Assembly (NCBI GenBank): GCA_030654805.1
Contig: JAURWR010000030.1
Coordinates: 1 to 58,637, forward strand
Source of the DNA: Burkholderiaceae bacterium
GTDB lineage: Bacteria; Pseudomonadota; Gammaproteobacteria; Burkholderiales; Burkholderiaceae_C
Direction of reading: 5' to 3'
Length of the DNA: 58,637 nucleotides
The position numbers and the translations under genes were made by a program. Of the stretch, positions 9,100-19,265 are shown piece after piece. Positions within the stretch are counted from its first letter, which is position 1; every line of letters begins with the position of its first letter. Under the pieces are notes generated by a model. The model saw only the letters and a program-made list of their open reading frames with translations, searched no databases and was not told the DNA's origin.

Positions 9100-9397
9100 G
9101 TCGAAAAGATTCTAGGTCCCGGCGTGTCGCGATGAGGTTTCGAGTAACCCTCTGAGTCCGCCGCTTATCGGCCAGCGCAAGGTGACCGGTGATCGCCCGT
9201 CCCTGATCGTGGTGACGAGCTGGAGATTGCCAGCAGGTTCAGCGTTGATCGCATCGCAGGCAACCTGCAACCGTCCCCAGTCAACTGCAAGGACCGGCGG
9301 TTCAAACGTCATTTCATGAAAATCTGGAGTGACCGCCGCCCCGCTGAACCCTAGGATTCGGCGTGGCATGCTGCCCTGCCGTGTCATCCTTCCGTTC
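9100..9397. other. Divergent intergenic region
   Basis: About 300 bp between the minus-strand exported protein and the plus-strand DUF1800 gene. I see no convincing ORF, RNA gene or strong hairpin. TAGGAT near 9352 could be a -10 element for the downstream gene, but no matching -35 was found. Confidence 0.4.
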
Positions 9398-11221
9398 ATG
9401 AACCGACTCGTCCCGATGAGACCGCTGCTGCTTGCCTGCCTGTGCTGGGTTGTGTCGATCGCTTCGTCGGCATTTGCGATGTCGCCGCCCGATGGCAAGG
9501 ACGATCTGCGGCCGATCGACGAGGCCCAATGGACCTCTGCTTCGGCTGCTCACCTGCTGCAGCGTGCTGGCTTCGGCGGCCGGCCCGACGAGATCGCCGA
9601 GCTGGCCCAGGCGGGCCCGCGCGAGGCGGTGCGCAGGCTGGTGCGCTGGCAATCCGTTCCAGACAACTTCGTGCCGTTCGACGAATCGGACCTGCACGAC
9701 GCCAGCCTCGAGCCGTTTCCGGCGTCGCGGCCGGCCACCACCGACGCCGCCAAGCGCGATGGTCAGGCGATCGGTGTCGCCGCCAAGCCGGAAGGCAACA
9801 ACCGCCGGCTGCAGCCGGTGACCAACAAGTTCTTCTACTGGCTGCGCGCCAGCCGCCTCGAAACGCACCGGCTGTCGTACTGGTGGGCGCAGCGCATGCT
9901 GGTCACGCCGCGTCCGTTGCAGGAAAAACTGGCACTGTTCTGGCACGGTCATTTCGCCACCAGCGAAGAGAAGGTGCGCGACTACCGCAAGATGCTGCAG
10001 CAGAACATGCTGTTCCGCGAGAAGGGCAACGGCAGCTTCCGCGAACTGATGATCGGTGTGGCTCAGGACCCGGCGATGCTGGCCTTCCTGGACGCCGGCG
10101 TGAACGTCAAGGGCGCGCCGAACGAGAACTTCGCCCGCGAGATCATGGAGATGTTCACGCTGGGCGTCGGCCACTACAGCGAGCACGACATCCGCGAAGC
10201 CGCCCGCGCCTTCACTGGCTGGAACGCACAGGATCTGACGTTCACCATCGATGCGGTGCGCCACGACGACGGCATCAAGCGGGTGCTCGGCCGCGAAGGC
10301 CCGCTCGACGGCATCGACGTGATCGACACGCTGCTGGCCCAGCCGGCGGCCGGCGAATTCATCGCCGGCAAGCTCTACATGTACTTCGTGCGCCAGGACC
10401 TGTCTCCGACGCTGCGCACCCAGCTGGGCGCGCGCCTGCGCGCCAGCGGCTACGACATCGCCGACCTGCTGGAGACCCTCTTCCTGTCGCGCGATTTCTA
10501 CAGCCCCGCTTCGGTGGCCAGCCGCGTGCGCCCGCCGGTGGAACTGGTGGTCTCGACCTACCGCCAGGCCGGCCTGAAGCAAGTGCCGGGCGTACCGGAC
10601 TTCAACGAGGTCACCGATTCGCTGGGCCAGAAGCTTTTCTACCCACCCACCGTCGCGGGCTGGGCCCAGGGCCGCAGCTGGATCACGCCGGGGCTGCTGA
10701 TCGCGCGCAGCAACTTCGCTTATGACGTGGTCTTCCCGGACATCAACTTCATCCCGCCCGATCGCTACCCGGCGGGCGACTACAAGATCCGCGAACTGAG
10801 CGAGAAGCTGGCGCTGGGCATCGACGTCAGCACGGCAACGAAGCTCGAAGGCACCGACATGAGCTCGATGTCGAACCAGATGGCCGACCGCGACGAGGAG
10901 TTCAACACCCGGCTGGCGAGCTACCGCGGCTGGCAGATGGCGCTCGAGCGCGTCAAGCCGATCCCGCGCGCGCCTGCCCGGCTGGAGCTGTCGCGGATGG
11001 TTCTGGCCGAAGGTTGCCGCACCGCCAGCGACGCGGTCAATGCGTTGCTGCGGCGCTTCGTCGCCGTGCCCGTGGCGCCGACCACTCGCGCACGGCTCAC
11101 CGAATTCCTTCAGCACGAGCTCGGCACCACCGACCTCGACGCCGCGCGCAGCTACCTCGACGAGCCGCTGCGGCAGACGCTGCACCTGATCCTGTCGCTG
11201 CCCGAATACCAGCTCGGCTGA
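9398..11221 (+). CDS. DUF1800 domain protein, exported
   Basis: A 607-residue secreted protein. A signal peptide runs from the ATG at 9398 (RPLLLACLCWVVSIASSAFA). The start AAHLLQRAGFGGRPDEI and the central NENFAREIMEMFTLGVGHY and AARAFTGW blocks are diagnostic of DUF1800. FWHGHFATSEEKV is also conserved. The biochemical role is unknown. Genes of this type are nearly always paired with a DUF1501 gene, as here 22 nt downstream, so the two products probably act together in the periplasm. A longer frame back to 9329 would put the signal peptide inside the protein. Confidence 0.92.
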   Translation: MNRLVPMRPLLLACLCWVVSIASSAFAMSPPDGKDDLRPIDEAQWTSASAAHLLQRAGFGGRPDEIAELAQAGPREAVRRLVRWQSVPDNFVPFDESDLHDASLEPFPASRPATTDAAKRDGQAIGVAAKPEGNNRRLQPVTNKFFYWLRASRLETHRLSYWWAQRMLVTPRPLQEKLALFWHGHFATSEEKVRDYRKMLQQNMLFREKGNGSFRELMIGVAQDPAMLAFLDAGVNVKGAPNENFAREIMEMFTLGVGHYSEHDIREAARAFTGWNAQDLTFTIDAVRHDDGIKRVLGREGPLDGIDVIDTLLAQPAAGEFIAGKLYMYFVRQDLSPTLRTQLGARLRASGYDIADLLETLFLSRDFYSPASVASRVRPPVELVVSTYRQAGLKQVPGVPDFNEVTDSLGQKLFYPPTVAGWAQGRSWITPGLLIARSNFAYDVVFPDINFIPPDRYPAGDYKIRELSEKLALGIDVSTATKLEGTDMSSMSNQMADRDEEFNTRLASYRGWQMALERVKPIPRAPARLELSRMVLAEGCRTASDAVNALLRRFVAVPVAPTTRARLTEFLQHELGTTDLDAARSYLDEPLRQTLHLILSLPEYQLG

Positions 11222-11243
11222 CCGGCCGTCTTCTGAATCCACC

Positions 11244-12470
11244 ATGCACAAGCCTTCTTCATTCGATGGATTGCTGAGCCGACGCACCGCGTTGCAGGCC
11301 GGTCTGCTCGGCGCCGGCTGGCTGACCGGTGTGCCCGGCGCATTGCAGCAGGCCCGCGCTGCCGCCACTGCGCCCGACGACCAGCGCATCCTGGTCGTGC
11401 TGGAGCTTTCGGGCGGCAACGACGGACTCAACACACTGGTGCCGTACGGCGACGATGCCTACTACCGGCATCGGCCGAAGCTGGGCATCCGTCGCCAGCA
11501 GTTGCGGGTGATCGACGACCACCATGGCTTCAGCCCCGGCATGGCCGGCTTCGAGCGGTTGTTCAAGGACGGTCGCATGGCCGTGGTGCACGGCTGCGGC
11601 TACACGCAGCCGTCGTTCTCTCATTTCACGTCGGCCGCCTACTGGCATACCGCGATGCCCAACAGCGGCGAGGAGTACGGCTGGATCGGTCGCCTGGCCG
11701 ATGCGATCGATCCGAAGCTCACGCCCAACTTCATCGTCAACATCGACGAGACCCAGACGCTGGCGGTGCGTGCACGCCACCATCTGCCGGTGTCCTTCGA
11801 CGACCCGAAGCGCTTCATGCGCAAGGGCTTGTACGAGGAACGCGCGCTGCTCGACACCGTGCCCGAAGCCCAGTCGCAGGACTCGGCCAGCCTGCGCTTC
11901 ATACGCGACGTGGCAATCAGTGCGCGCGAGTCATCGCAGCTCGTGCGCGAGGCCTGTGCCCGCTACAAGACGCCAGTCGACTACGGCATCAATGCGCTCG
12001 ACCTGAACAAGGTGGCCGCGCTGATCGACGCCAAGCTGCCGACGCGGCTGTACTACACCGCGTTCCGTCACAACGCCTTCGACACCCATGTGCAGCAGGC
12101 CGAACTGCACCAGCGCCTGCTGACCTACGCGTCGGATGCGGTCAGTGCATTCATGCGCGACCTGGAGCGCATCGGCCGGGCCAAGGACGTGACGCTGCTG
12201 GTGTTTTCGGAGTTCGGCCGACGCGTGCCCGAGAACACCAGCCTCGGCACCGACCACGGCACCGCCAACCACATGTACGTCATCGGGCAGCCGGTGCGGG
12301 GTGGCCACTACGGCACGCTGCCCAGCCTGACGCAACTCGACGAGGGCGACAACCTGATCCACACCACCGACTTCCGGCGTGTCTACGCCACCTTGATCGA
12401 CGGGTGGCTGGGTGCCGATGCGCAGCAGGTGCTGCGGGGACGATTCGAGGGGTTCCCGATCTTCGGGTGA
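11244..12470 (+). CDS. DUF1501 domain protein, Tat-exported
   Basis: A 408-residue protein with a twin-arginine signal (LLSRRTALQAGLLGAGWLTG), so it is exported folded, perhaps with a metal cofactor. LVVLELSGGNDGLNTLVPYGDDAYY is the DUF1501 opening. VFSEFGRRVPENTSLGTDHGTANHMYVIG is the conserved C-terminal block and is related to the alkaline phosphatase/sulfatase superfamily metal-binding end. It follows the DUF1800 gene closely, forming the usual two-gene unit. Substrate and reaction are unknown. Confidence 0.93.
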   Translation: MHKPSSFDGLLSRRTALQAGLLGAGWLTGVPGALQQARAAATAPDDQRILVVLELSGGNDGLNTLVPYGDDAYYRHRPKLGIRRQQLRVIDDHHGFSPGMAGFERLFKDGRMAVVHGCGYTQPSFSHFTSAAYWHTAMPNSGEEYGWIGRLADAIDPKLTPNFIVNIDETQTLAVRARHHLPVSFDDPKRFMRKGLYEERALLDTVPEAQSQDSASLRFIRDVAISARESSQLVREACARYKTPVDYGINALDLNKVAALIDAKLPTRLYYTAFRHNAFDTHVQQAELHQRLLTYASDAVSAFMRDLERIGRAKDVTLLVFSEFGRRVPENTSLGTDHGTANHMYVIGQPVRGGHYGTLPSLTQLDEGDNLIHTTDFRRVYATLIDGWLGADAQQVLRGRFEGFPIFG

Positions 12471-12568
12471 GATGACCAGGGGCTTTCAGCTCCGCGCTTC
12501 AGTGCTGAACCAGCAGCCCGAGTCTGTTCATCGCGAGCGTCGACCTGGGGCGACGTCGGGCGTGTTCC

Positions 12569-13147
12569 TCACTCGATCGTCAGTCGGTTGAACCACCGCT
12601 GAGGGGCGGGGATGTCACTGCGCAGCGCCGCGCGGTAGGGCGGCACATGGGGCTTGTCCGGCGGCGCGCTGATCTGGTTCAGGTCGATGGCTTGGGGTCG
12701 GCCCTCCAGCCCCTGTTCGGTGAGATGCAGCTGAAAGTAGATGCCGTTCCAGAGCCTCGCTCCGAACTCGGCCGGCGTCTTGAACATGAACATCAGCGAG
12801 TGCTCCAGCCAGGCGTAGTCGTTCGCCTTCACGGTGCCGGGCTGCGGGTAGGGGTAGGGCACGTGGCACAGGATCTCGCCCGATCCATCGACGCACTTGA
12901 ACTCCTTCATCGACAGGAAGTAGTCCTTGACGCTCTCGGGCTCGATCGTCACGACGAAGCCGGTGCGGCCATCGGCCTGTGGTGTGAACTGAACCGTGCC
13001 GAGCTTCACCGCATCACCGTTGCGGGCATGCAGCGTCAGCGCGCGGGTTCCAGTCATGTCCCAGGCTGCGGCGGCCAGCGGCACGATGCTCAGCCCGATC
13101 AGCACGGCGCAGCCGCTCAGTCGTGTCAGCAGGAGTCGCATCGTCAT
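12569..13147 (-). CDS. Conserved-looking exported protein of unknown function
   Basis: A 192-residue protein with a signal peptide (MRLLLTRLSGCAVLIGLSIVPLAAAAWD). The mature part looks like a real folded domain (TRALTLHARNGDAVKLGTVQF, FVVTIEPESVKDYFLSMKEF, CHVPYPYPQPG). It contains Cys pairs that could form a disulfide and a C-terminal PAPQRWFNRLTIE. I do not recognise the family. Start is the ATG at 13147; the long frame continuing upstream to 13924 is a shadow of the neighbouring YigZ-like gene. It converges with the DUF1501 gene. Confidence 0.7.
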   Translation of the reverse strand: MTMRLLLTRLSGCAVLIGLSIVPLAAAAWDMTGTRALTLHARNGDAVKLGTVQFTPQADGRTGFVVTIEPESVKDYFLSMKEFKCVDGSGEILCHVPYPYPQPGTVKANDYAWLEHSLMFMFKTPAEFGARLWNGIYFQLHLTEQGLEGRPQAIDLNQISAPPDKPHVPPYRAALRSDIPAPQRWFNRLTIE

Positions 13148-13197
13148 GGCTTGGCTCTCGGAAAGGTTCGGCTGGGTCGATGTTCGCAGGTCGAACC

Positions 13198-13791
13198 TTA
13201 CTCCGCCGTCGACAACCACTGAACCTGCCCCTGCGCTGCATCGTCGATGCGGCGCACGAAGTCCACGACCTGCGTGTCTGGCAGGCTGAGCGCCAGCGCG
13301 ACGCTGTCGCCGTGTTTCACGTCGAGCAGCGCATGCCCGGCTGCTTGGATCTCGCGGCGCAGCAGACCCTCCAGTGCGTAAGGCACGCTGCAGCGCAGCG
13401 TCTTCAGGCGTTGCTGCGGCACCTTGACGGCACCGATCAACGCCTGCGCGACGGCATCGGTGTAGGCGCGCAACAGGCCGCCGGCGCCGAGCTTCACGCC
13501 GCCGAAGTAGCGCACCACCGTGGCCAGCACGCTGTCGAGGTCCTGGTGCCTCAGCACCTCCATCATCGGCCGGCCGGCCGTGCCGCCGGGCTCGCCGTCG
13601 TCCACGGCCGCCGACTGCCCGCCGGCCAGCAGGGCCCAGCAGACGTGCGCTGCGCCCGGGTGCTGTGCGCGCAGCGAGGCCACCACCGCCAACGCCTCGG
13701 CGCGGCCCTGAATCGGCTGCACACACGCGATGAAGCGGCTCTTGCGTATGAGCTGCTCGCTGTGCACCGGGGCTTGCAGGGTGTAGGGCAT
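13198..13791 (-). CDS. YigZ/IMPACT-family protein
   Basis: A 197-residue protein of the UPF0029/IMPACT family (E. coli YigZ), whose molecular role is unsettled; eukaryotic IMPACT regulates Gcn2. Family blocks are present: IRKSRFIACV at the start, then VDDGEPGGTAGRPMMEVL, VVRYFGGVKLGAGGLLRAYTDAV, and a DUF1949-type C-terminal half ending FVRRIDDAAQGQVQWLS. Start ATG at 13791 (MPYTLQAP) fits the family length better than the upstream opening at 13839. It lies upstream of the exported unknown on the same strand. Confidence 0.88.
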   Translation of the reverse strand: MPYTLQAPVHSEQLIRKSRFIACVQPIQGRAEALAVVASLRAQHPGAAHVCWALLAGGQSAAVDDGEPGGTAGRPMMEVLRHQDLDSVLATVVRYFGGVKLGAGGLLRAYTDAVAQALIGAVKVPQQRLKTLRCSVPYALEGLLRREIQAAGHALLDVKHGDSVALALSLPDTQVVDFVRRIDDAAQGQVQWLSTAE

Positions 13792-13941
13792 CAGGCGCAA
13801 GCCTACCTGCACGTGACGAGGGTTCGGCACGCGCGACACCGGGGACCGCGAAGCAACGACAATGCGGGCCGCGCCTCGCAGGCCGTCCCGCTGGGGGAAG
13901 GCTGCGCGGCAGGCGCGCAGTCACCGGTGAGGAGAGCAGAT

Positions 13942-14253
13942 TTGAACTTGATGGTGCCGATCACGTTGTTCGACGAATTGTCCGAGTCGATCATCAAGTC
14001 GACCGGGACGCTCGACCTTGCCAGTGGCGAGATCCGCGCGATCCAGTACGAGGACCACGACATCGACCTCCAGGGCCTGCCGGCCGACGACGAGGACTAC
14101 GAGTTCACGTCGGGCATGCTGTCCCATCGCGGCAAGGAAATCGAATTCCGCGTCGATGTCGACGTGCTGACCGGCAAGTACTCGGTGACCCCGAGCGAAT
14201 TGCTGGAACTGAAGGGCCGCGCGGCCAAGCTGGTCACGGCACCACCGGGCTGA
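13942..14253 (+). CDS. Small acidic cytosolic protein, unknown
   Basis: A 103-residue protein (TTG start at 13942 with GAGGAG 7 nt upstream; ATG at 13951 is an alternative). It is acidic and lacks signal or membrane segments: PITLFDELSESIIKSTGTLDLASGEIRAIQYEDHDIDLQGLP, then a second half with repeated strand-like sequence (EIEFRVDVDVLTGKYSVTPSELLELK). It is convergent with the ABC permease gene, and a strong hairpin lies between the two stops. I do not recognise the family. Confidence 0.65.
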   Translation: MNLMVPITLFDELSESIIKSTGTLDLASGEIRAIQYEDHDIDLQGLPADDEDYEFTSGMLSHRGKEIEFRVDVDVLTGKYSVTPSELLELKGRAAKLVTAPPG

Positions 14254-14261
14254 GTGGACCG

Positions 14262-14286
14262 TGGTGACGCATCGCTTGCGTCACCA
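14262..14286. terminator. Bidirectional terminator-like hairpin
   Basis: TGGTGACGCA (14262-14271) pairs perfectly with TGCGTCACCA (14277-14286) around a 5-nt loop, exactly between two convergent genes and overlapping the permease stop. The flanking T runs are weak. Confidence 0.6.
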
Positions 14287-16851
14287 GTCTTCCTTGACCG
14301 CCAGCGCCATGTCGCGTCCGGCGGCGCGGCGGGCGGCCAGGCCGGCGGTGAGCGTGCCCGCTGCGATCACCGTGGCGCACAGCGCGGCCAGCCGTGCCCA
14401 GGGCAGCATCAGGTCCATCGTCCAGTGGAAGCTCTGCGGATTGACCACCTTCACCAGCACCACGCTGACCGCGATGCCCAGCGCGAGGCCGAGCAGCGCT
14501 CCGGCGGCTGTCCACACCGCACCCTCGGCGGTCACCACCGTCAGCACCTGGCGCCGCGTCAGCCCCAGGTGGGCGAGCAGGCCGAATTCCTTGCGGCGCG
14601 CCAGCACCTGCGCCGAGAAGCTGGCCGCGATGCCGAACAGGCCGATCGCGATCGCCACGCCCTGTAGCCAGTAGGTGACCGCGAAGCTGCGGTCGAAGAT
14701 GCGCAGCGAGATCGCGCGGATCTCGCCGGCCGAGGCGAACTCGAGCAGCTCGCCATCCATGCCGTGACGGGCCGCCAGCGCGCGCAGCTGCTGCTGCACC
14801 CGGCCGGCGTCGGTGCCCGGTTGCAGCCACAGCGCGAGGTCGTTGATGCGGGTGTCGCCGGTCAACCGCTGCCAGTCGCCGCTGGCCAGCGCGACCGCGC
14901 CGTGCTGCCGCGCGTAGTCGCGCCACACGCCGCACACGAACACGTTCGCTCGTTGTCCGTTGGGCAGTGGCAGCAGCAACCGCGTGCCGGGTGACGCGCC
15001 GTACAGCGTGACCATCGCCTCGCTGACATAAGCCGCTGTTTCACCCGCAGGCAGTGGAACCAGTTCGCCGACCAGTGGCAGCGATCGCGCCGGGTCGGCC
15101 AGCGGCCGGGCGATCAATGCCACCGCCGGTTGCGCCGGATCGATCTGTACCGACGACACGCGCAGCGTCTCGATGCGTGCGACGCCTTCGATGCGGGCTG
15201 CCTCACGCACCCAGCCGGGTGCCAGCGTGATCACATCGCTGCCACCCGTCGAGGCGCCGGCACGTGCGTACAGATCGGCCGGCAGCACGGTGTCCAGCCA
15301 GGTCGTGATCGAGTCGCGGAAGCTGGCGACCATCACCGTCAGCGCGACCGACAGCGCCAGGCTGGCCACCACGCCGGCCACCGCGACGGTGGCGGTGCGG
15401 CGCTGGTGCCGGGCGCGCTCGACCGCCAGCAGCGCCAGCGCCTGCCGAGGCGGCGCGATCGCGCGCAGCAGCAGACCGACACCGCCCGGCACGCAGACGA
15501 TGCCACCGAGCAGCAGCAGCGCCACCGAAAGGTAAGCGGCGAGCGGCATGTCGAGGATCGGTGGCGCCAGCAGCAGTGCCAGCGCCACCGCGATCACTGC
15601 CGGACCGAGCCATGCTGCAGTTTCGAGCTGGCTGGAGTCGCCGAGCCCCTTCAAGGCTTGCGCCGGCGCGAGCCGCTTCGCCTCGCGCGCCGGCAACCAT
15701 CCACCGACCAGCGCGGCGGCGACGCCGAGCCCACCGTAGACCAGCGCCGCCGGCACGCTGAAATGCAGCGTCGGCGTCACGCCCGGAAAGTAGCCCCCGC
15801 CAAGATCACCCGACAGCAGTCGCAGCGCCGCCGCTGCCAGCGCGGTGCCGAGCGCCAGACCGAGCATGCTGCCCGCCACGCCGATCAGCGCCGACTCGGC
15901 CAGCACCAGCCGCAGCCGCTGACCTGCGCCGAGGCCGAGCACGCCGAGCAAGGCGAACTGCGGCTGCCGCTGCGCGACCGACAGCGACTGGATCGAGAAC
16001 ACCAGGAACGCGCCGGTGAACAGCGCCACCAGCGCCAGCACGGTCAGGTTGACGCGGTAGGCGCGCGACACGTTCGAGACGCGTTGCGCCGCCTCGTCGG
16101 GTGCGGCCGCGCGCACGCCCTGCGCGGCAAAGTCCTGCAAGGCCAGCGAGGCCACGACCTTCTGGCGATCTGCTCCCGGCTTCAACCGCACGTCGATGCG
16201 ACTCAGCTTGCCGAGCAGGCCGAACTGCGCCTGCGCGCCGGCGATGTCCATCACCGCGAGCGGTGGCCCGCCGGCTGCGACGCTGCCATGCACGCGCAGC
16301 GCCACGATGCCGTTGGGAGCCTGTACGCGCAGCGTGTCGATGGCGCCGAGCTGCTGGCGTGCGGCCGCGTTCAGCGACACGGCCGCCGGGTCGAACAGGC
16401 CCAGGCGATCGGGTTCGCCCCCGTTGCTTCCATTCGGCGCCGACAGCTTCGGCAGCAGCGCTGGTGACAGCGGCGCCGCGACCAGCGCATCGATGCCCAG
16501 CACGCGCATGGGCACGCGCTTCGTTCTGGTGTTGCCATCGCCCTGCGCATCGACGGTCAGCGCCAGCGTCTCGACCTCGACGACCGGGCTGGCGAGCGCA
16601 ATGTCCGGGTGCTTGGCGACACGCTCGTACAGGCTCTCGTCGAAGCCACCGCGCTGGCCGCGCAGCTCGAAGTCGGGCTGGCCGTTGATCGAGCGCACCG
16701 CCGCGCTGAACTCGCTGAGCGCCGACTGGTTGATCAACTGCACTGAGAACGCCAGCGCCACGCCCAGCACGACCGCCAGCAGCGCCGCCAGTTGGCGCCA
16801 CGGGTGGTGCCGCCATTCGGGCCAGGTCAGGTGCGTCAGCAGCGCGAGCAT
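14281..16851 (-). CDS. ABC exporter permease, FtsX/MacB type (two FtsX domains)
   Basis: An 856-residue inner-membrane permease with the YbbP/LolC-E plan: an N-terminal helix (WRQLAALLAVVLGVALAFS), a periplasmic domain to about residue 260, three helices, a second pair of helices with a periplasmic domain, and a final three-helix FtsX block (YWLQGVAIAIGLFGIAASFSAQVLARRKEFGLLAHLG). RRKEFGLLAHLGLTRRQVL is a coupling-helix signature for the ATPase. The partner ATPase gene lies directly upstream (gap 21 nt). Likely role: extraction or export of a lipid or lipoprotein, or MacB-like mechanotransmission. The substrate is not evident. Confidence 0.9.
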   Translation of the reverse strand: MLALLTHLTWPEWRHHPWRQLAALLAVVLGVALAFSVQLINQSALSEFSAAVRSINGQPDFELRGQRGGFDESLYERVAKHPDIALASPVVEVETLALTVDAQGDGNTRTKRVPMRVLGIDALVAAPLSPALLPKLSAPNGSNGGEPDRLGLFDPAAVSLNAAARQQLGAIDTLRVQAPNGIVALRVHGSVAAGGPPLAVMDIAGAQAQFGLLGKLSRIDVRLKPGADRQKVVASLALQDFAAQGVRAAAPDEAAQRVSNVSRAYRVNLTVLALVALFTGAFLVFSIQSLSVAQRQPQFALLGVLGLGAGQRLRLVLAESALIGVAGSMLGLALGTALAAAALRLLSGDLGGGYFPGVTPTLHFSVPAALVYGGLGVAAALVGGWLPAREAKRLAPAQALKGLGDSSQLETAAWLGPAVIAVALALLLAPPILDMPLAAYLSVALLLLGGIVCVPGGVGLLLRAIAPPRQALALLAVERARHQRRTATVAVAGVVASLALSVALTVMVASFRDSITTWLDTVLPADLYARAGASTGGSDVITLAPGWVREAARIEGVARIETLRVSSVQIDPAQPAVALIARPLADPARSLPLVGELVPLPAGETAAYVSEAMVTLYGASPGTRLLLPLPNGQRANVFVCGVWRDYARQHGAVALASGDWQRLTGDTRINDLALWLQPGTDAGRVQQQLRALAARHGMDGELLEFASAGEIRAISLRIFDRSFAVTYWLQGVAIAIGLFGIAASFSAQVLARRKEFGLLAHLGLTRRQVLTVVTAEGAVWTAAGALLGLALGIAVSVVLVKVVNPQSFHWTMDLMLPWARLAALCATVIAAGTLTAGLAARRAAGRDMALAVKEDW

Positions 16852-16872
16852 GGGTTTTGTGCCCTCCGCCCC

Positions 16873-17547
<675 letters not shown>

Positions 17548-17710
17548 GCGCGGGCAGGGTGGGCGAATGGGATGCCTGCGACACGGGCAGGCGGCGCGAT
17601 TGTCGACGCTGCCATCTCACCCAGCGTCGTCGCGTGGCAATGGCCCTGCGGTGACGCCTTGTAGCGATCTCGACCGCGAACGATCGGCGAGGCACGCTAC
17701 ATTGAAACGC

Positions 17711-18235
17711 ATGACTCGCGATTCGTTGTCGCCGCTGCTCGTGGCCGTCCTGTTCGGCGTCGCCACGTGTCTGGGTGCGTGCAGCACAACGCCCACCTCG
17801 ACCGCGCCCGCGAAAGGCACGGCCGCACCCCGACCGACGCTGGCCCAGGAACGCCAACGCCTCGGCGACCTGTTTCAGGGCACGCCGGTCACGCTGGCGA
17901 TGGACGGCGATGGCAGCCTGCGCGCCGAGGTGCCGCTGAAGTTCAGCTTCGATGCCGGCCGCGCCGTCGTCAAACCGCCGCTGGGCGCGCTGCTCGACCG
18001 GCTGGCCGGCAGCCCGGCGACGCGTGGCGGCAGCTGGGTCGTCGCGGCGCCCGGCGACCCGAAGAGCAAGGGCAGCACGCTGGCGCTGGAACGCGCCGCG
18101 AGCACGCGCGACTACCTGGTCAGTCGCGGCGCCGATCCGCTGCGGTTTTCGGTTTCGGCGATGGGTGGTGGCGGTGATGTCGCGCTGATCCGCATCGTCG
18201 TGAAGGCGTCAGCTGCCGCTGCTGCGGCGCGCTGA
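17711..18235 (+). CDS. OmpA-like lipoprotein
   Basis: A 174-residue protein with a lipoprotein signal (LLVAVLFGVATCLGACSTT; lipobox LGAC). The C-terminal half resembles an OmpA-like peptidoglycan-binding domain: KFSFDAGRAVVKPPLGALLDRLA followed by ALERAASTRDYLVSRGADPLRF. The expected Asp/Arg anchoring pair is not clearly placed, so peptidoglycan binding is an inference. ATG at 17711 is used; an upstream opening would add a non-signal stretch. It is divergent from the ABC exporter genes, with 163 bp between them. Confidence 0.75.
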   Translation: MTRDSLSPLLVAVLFGVATCLGACSTTPTSTAPAKGTAAPRPTLAQERQRLGDLFQGTPVTLAMDGDGSLRAEVPLKFSFDAGRAVVKPPLGALLDRLAGSPATRGGSWVVAAPGDPKSKGSTLALERAASTRDYLVSRGADPLRFSVSAMGGGGDVALIRIVVKASAAAAAAR

Positions 18236-18255
18236 CGCGGCGCCTGAGCCGACAA

Positions 18256-18273
18256 CGTCAGATCACGCTGACG
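18256..18273. terminator. Weak hairpin between convergent genes
   Basis: CGTCAG (18256-18261) pairs with CTGACG (18268-18273) around a 6-nt loop. It overlaps the miaA stop and follows the lipoprotein stop. There is no T run. Confidence 0.35.
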
Positions 18274-19264
18274 GCGTCGTTGGCGCGGCCAGCAGATCGG
18301 CCAGGCGCAGCGCCAGGGCCACCACCTGGGCTTGCGCGTCATCTGCATCGCACGCCACCACGTGTCGCTGCGGCATGCTGCGCAACCACGTCAGTTGGCG
18401 CTTGGCCAACTGGCGGGTGGCGGCGATGCCGCGCTCCGGCAGCTCGCTCAGGTCGTCGGCCTCCAGCGCTTCCCAGGTCTGCCGGTAGCCGACGCAGCGC
18501 ATCGAGGGCAGGTCGGCATGCAGATCGCCGCGCTGCATCAGCGCCTGCACCTCGTCGACCAGGCCCGCATCGAGCATCTGCGCGAATCGCTCCTCGATGC
18601 GCTGATGCAGCCAAGCGCGGTCGCTGGGTTCGAGCGAGATCAGCGGCGGCATCTCGACTGCGGCCTTCTGCTGGTGGAACGACGACAGCGGCAGGCCGCT
18701 GACCCGGTGCACCTCGAGAGCGCGCTGGATGCGCTGCCGATCGCCCGGCGCCAGCCGCGCGGCGGTGACCGGGTCGACGCGCTGCAGCTCGCGGTACAGC
18801 GCATGCAGGCCCTCGCGCTCGCATTGCGCGTCGAGGGCGGCGCGCACGGCGCGGTCTGCCGCCGGCATCGCGTCGAGTCCCTCGAACAGCGCCTTGAAGT
18901 ACAGCATCGTTCCGCCGACCAGCAGCGGCAGGTGCCCGCGTGCGCGTATCTCGCCGATCAGCCGCTGCGCATCGCCGACGAAGCGCGCCGCCGAATAGGC
19001 CTCGGAAGGGTCGATCAGGTCGATCAGGTGATGTGGCACCGCAGCGAGTTCAGCCGCAGTCGGTTTCGCGGTGCCGATGTCCATGCCGCGATAGACCAGC
19101 GCCGAGTCGACGCTGATGATCTCGACCAGAAGCGGTGGCTTCTGCTCGGCGAATGCCTGCGCAATCGCCAGTGCGGCGGCGGTCTTGCCAGAGGCGGTGG
19201 GGCCGGCGAGGCAGAGCAGCGGGCCCGCCGTCAGCAGGTTCGGCGTGTTCGTGGAGGCCGCCAC
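18263..19264 (-). CDS. miaA: tRNA dimethylallyltransferase MiaA
   Basis: Adds the dimethylallyl group to N6 of A37 in tRNAs reading UNN codons, improving decoding. The 333-residue protein has the P-loop GPTASGKT (residues 21-28), the [16 protein letters not shown] block that recognises substrate, [17 protein letters not shown], and [12 protein letters not shown] near the C-terminus. The start is 1 nt after the stop of the upstream pseudouridine synthase gene. With mutL further upstream this is the familiar mutL-miaA neighbourhood, here with an rRNA/tRNA modification gene inserted between them. Confidence 0.95.
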   Translation of the reverse strand: MAASTNTPNLLTAGPLLCLAGPTASGKTAAALAIAQAFAEQKPPLLVEIISVDSALVYRGMDIGTAKPTAAELAAVPHHLIDLIDPSEAYSAARFVGDAQRLIGEIRARGHLPLLVGGTMLYFKALFEGLDAMPAADRAVRAALDAQCEREGLHALYRELQRVDPVTAARLAPGDRQRIQRALEVHRVSGLPLSSFHQQKAAVEMPPLISLEPSDRAWLHQRIEERFAQMLDAGLVDEVQALMQRGDLHADLPSMRCVGYRQTWEALEADDLSELPERGIAATRQLAKRQLTWLRSMPQRHVVACDADDAQAQVVALALRLADLLAAPTTPSA

Positions 19265-19265
19265 G

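Noticed and set aside
9152-9170. Perfect sigma-28 -10 (GCCGATAA) on the minus strand upstream of the small exported protein
   Set aside because: The sequence 11 nt further upstream (CACCGGTC) matches only 3 of 8 positions of the -35, so it is probably a chance hit.
9314-11434. A 706-residue minus-strand frame opposite the DUF1800 gene
   Set aside because: Composition is typical of high-GC antisense reading (Arg, His, Val, Asp-rich) with no domain, while the plus strand encodes a clear DUF1800 protein.
12569-13924. A 451-residue minus-strand frame covering the exported unknown and the YigZ-like gene
   Set aside because: Its N-terminal half is a shadow of the YigZ-family gene in another frame; only the part from 13147 has a signal peptide and protein-like composition.
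13942-14253. Possible antitoxin or DNA-binding function for the small acidic protein
   Set aside because: No ribbon-helix-helix, HTH or partner toxin gene is present; left as unknown.
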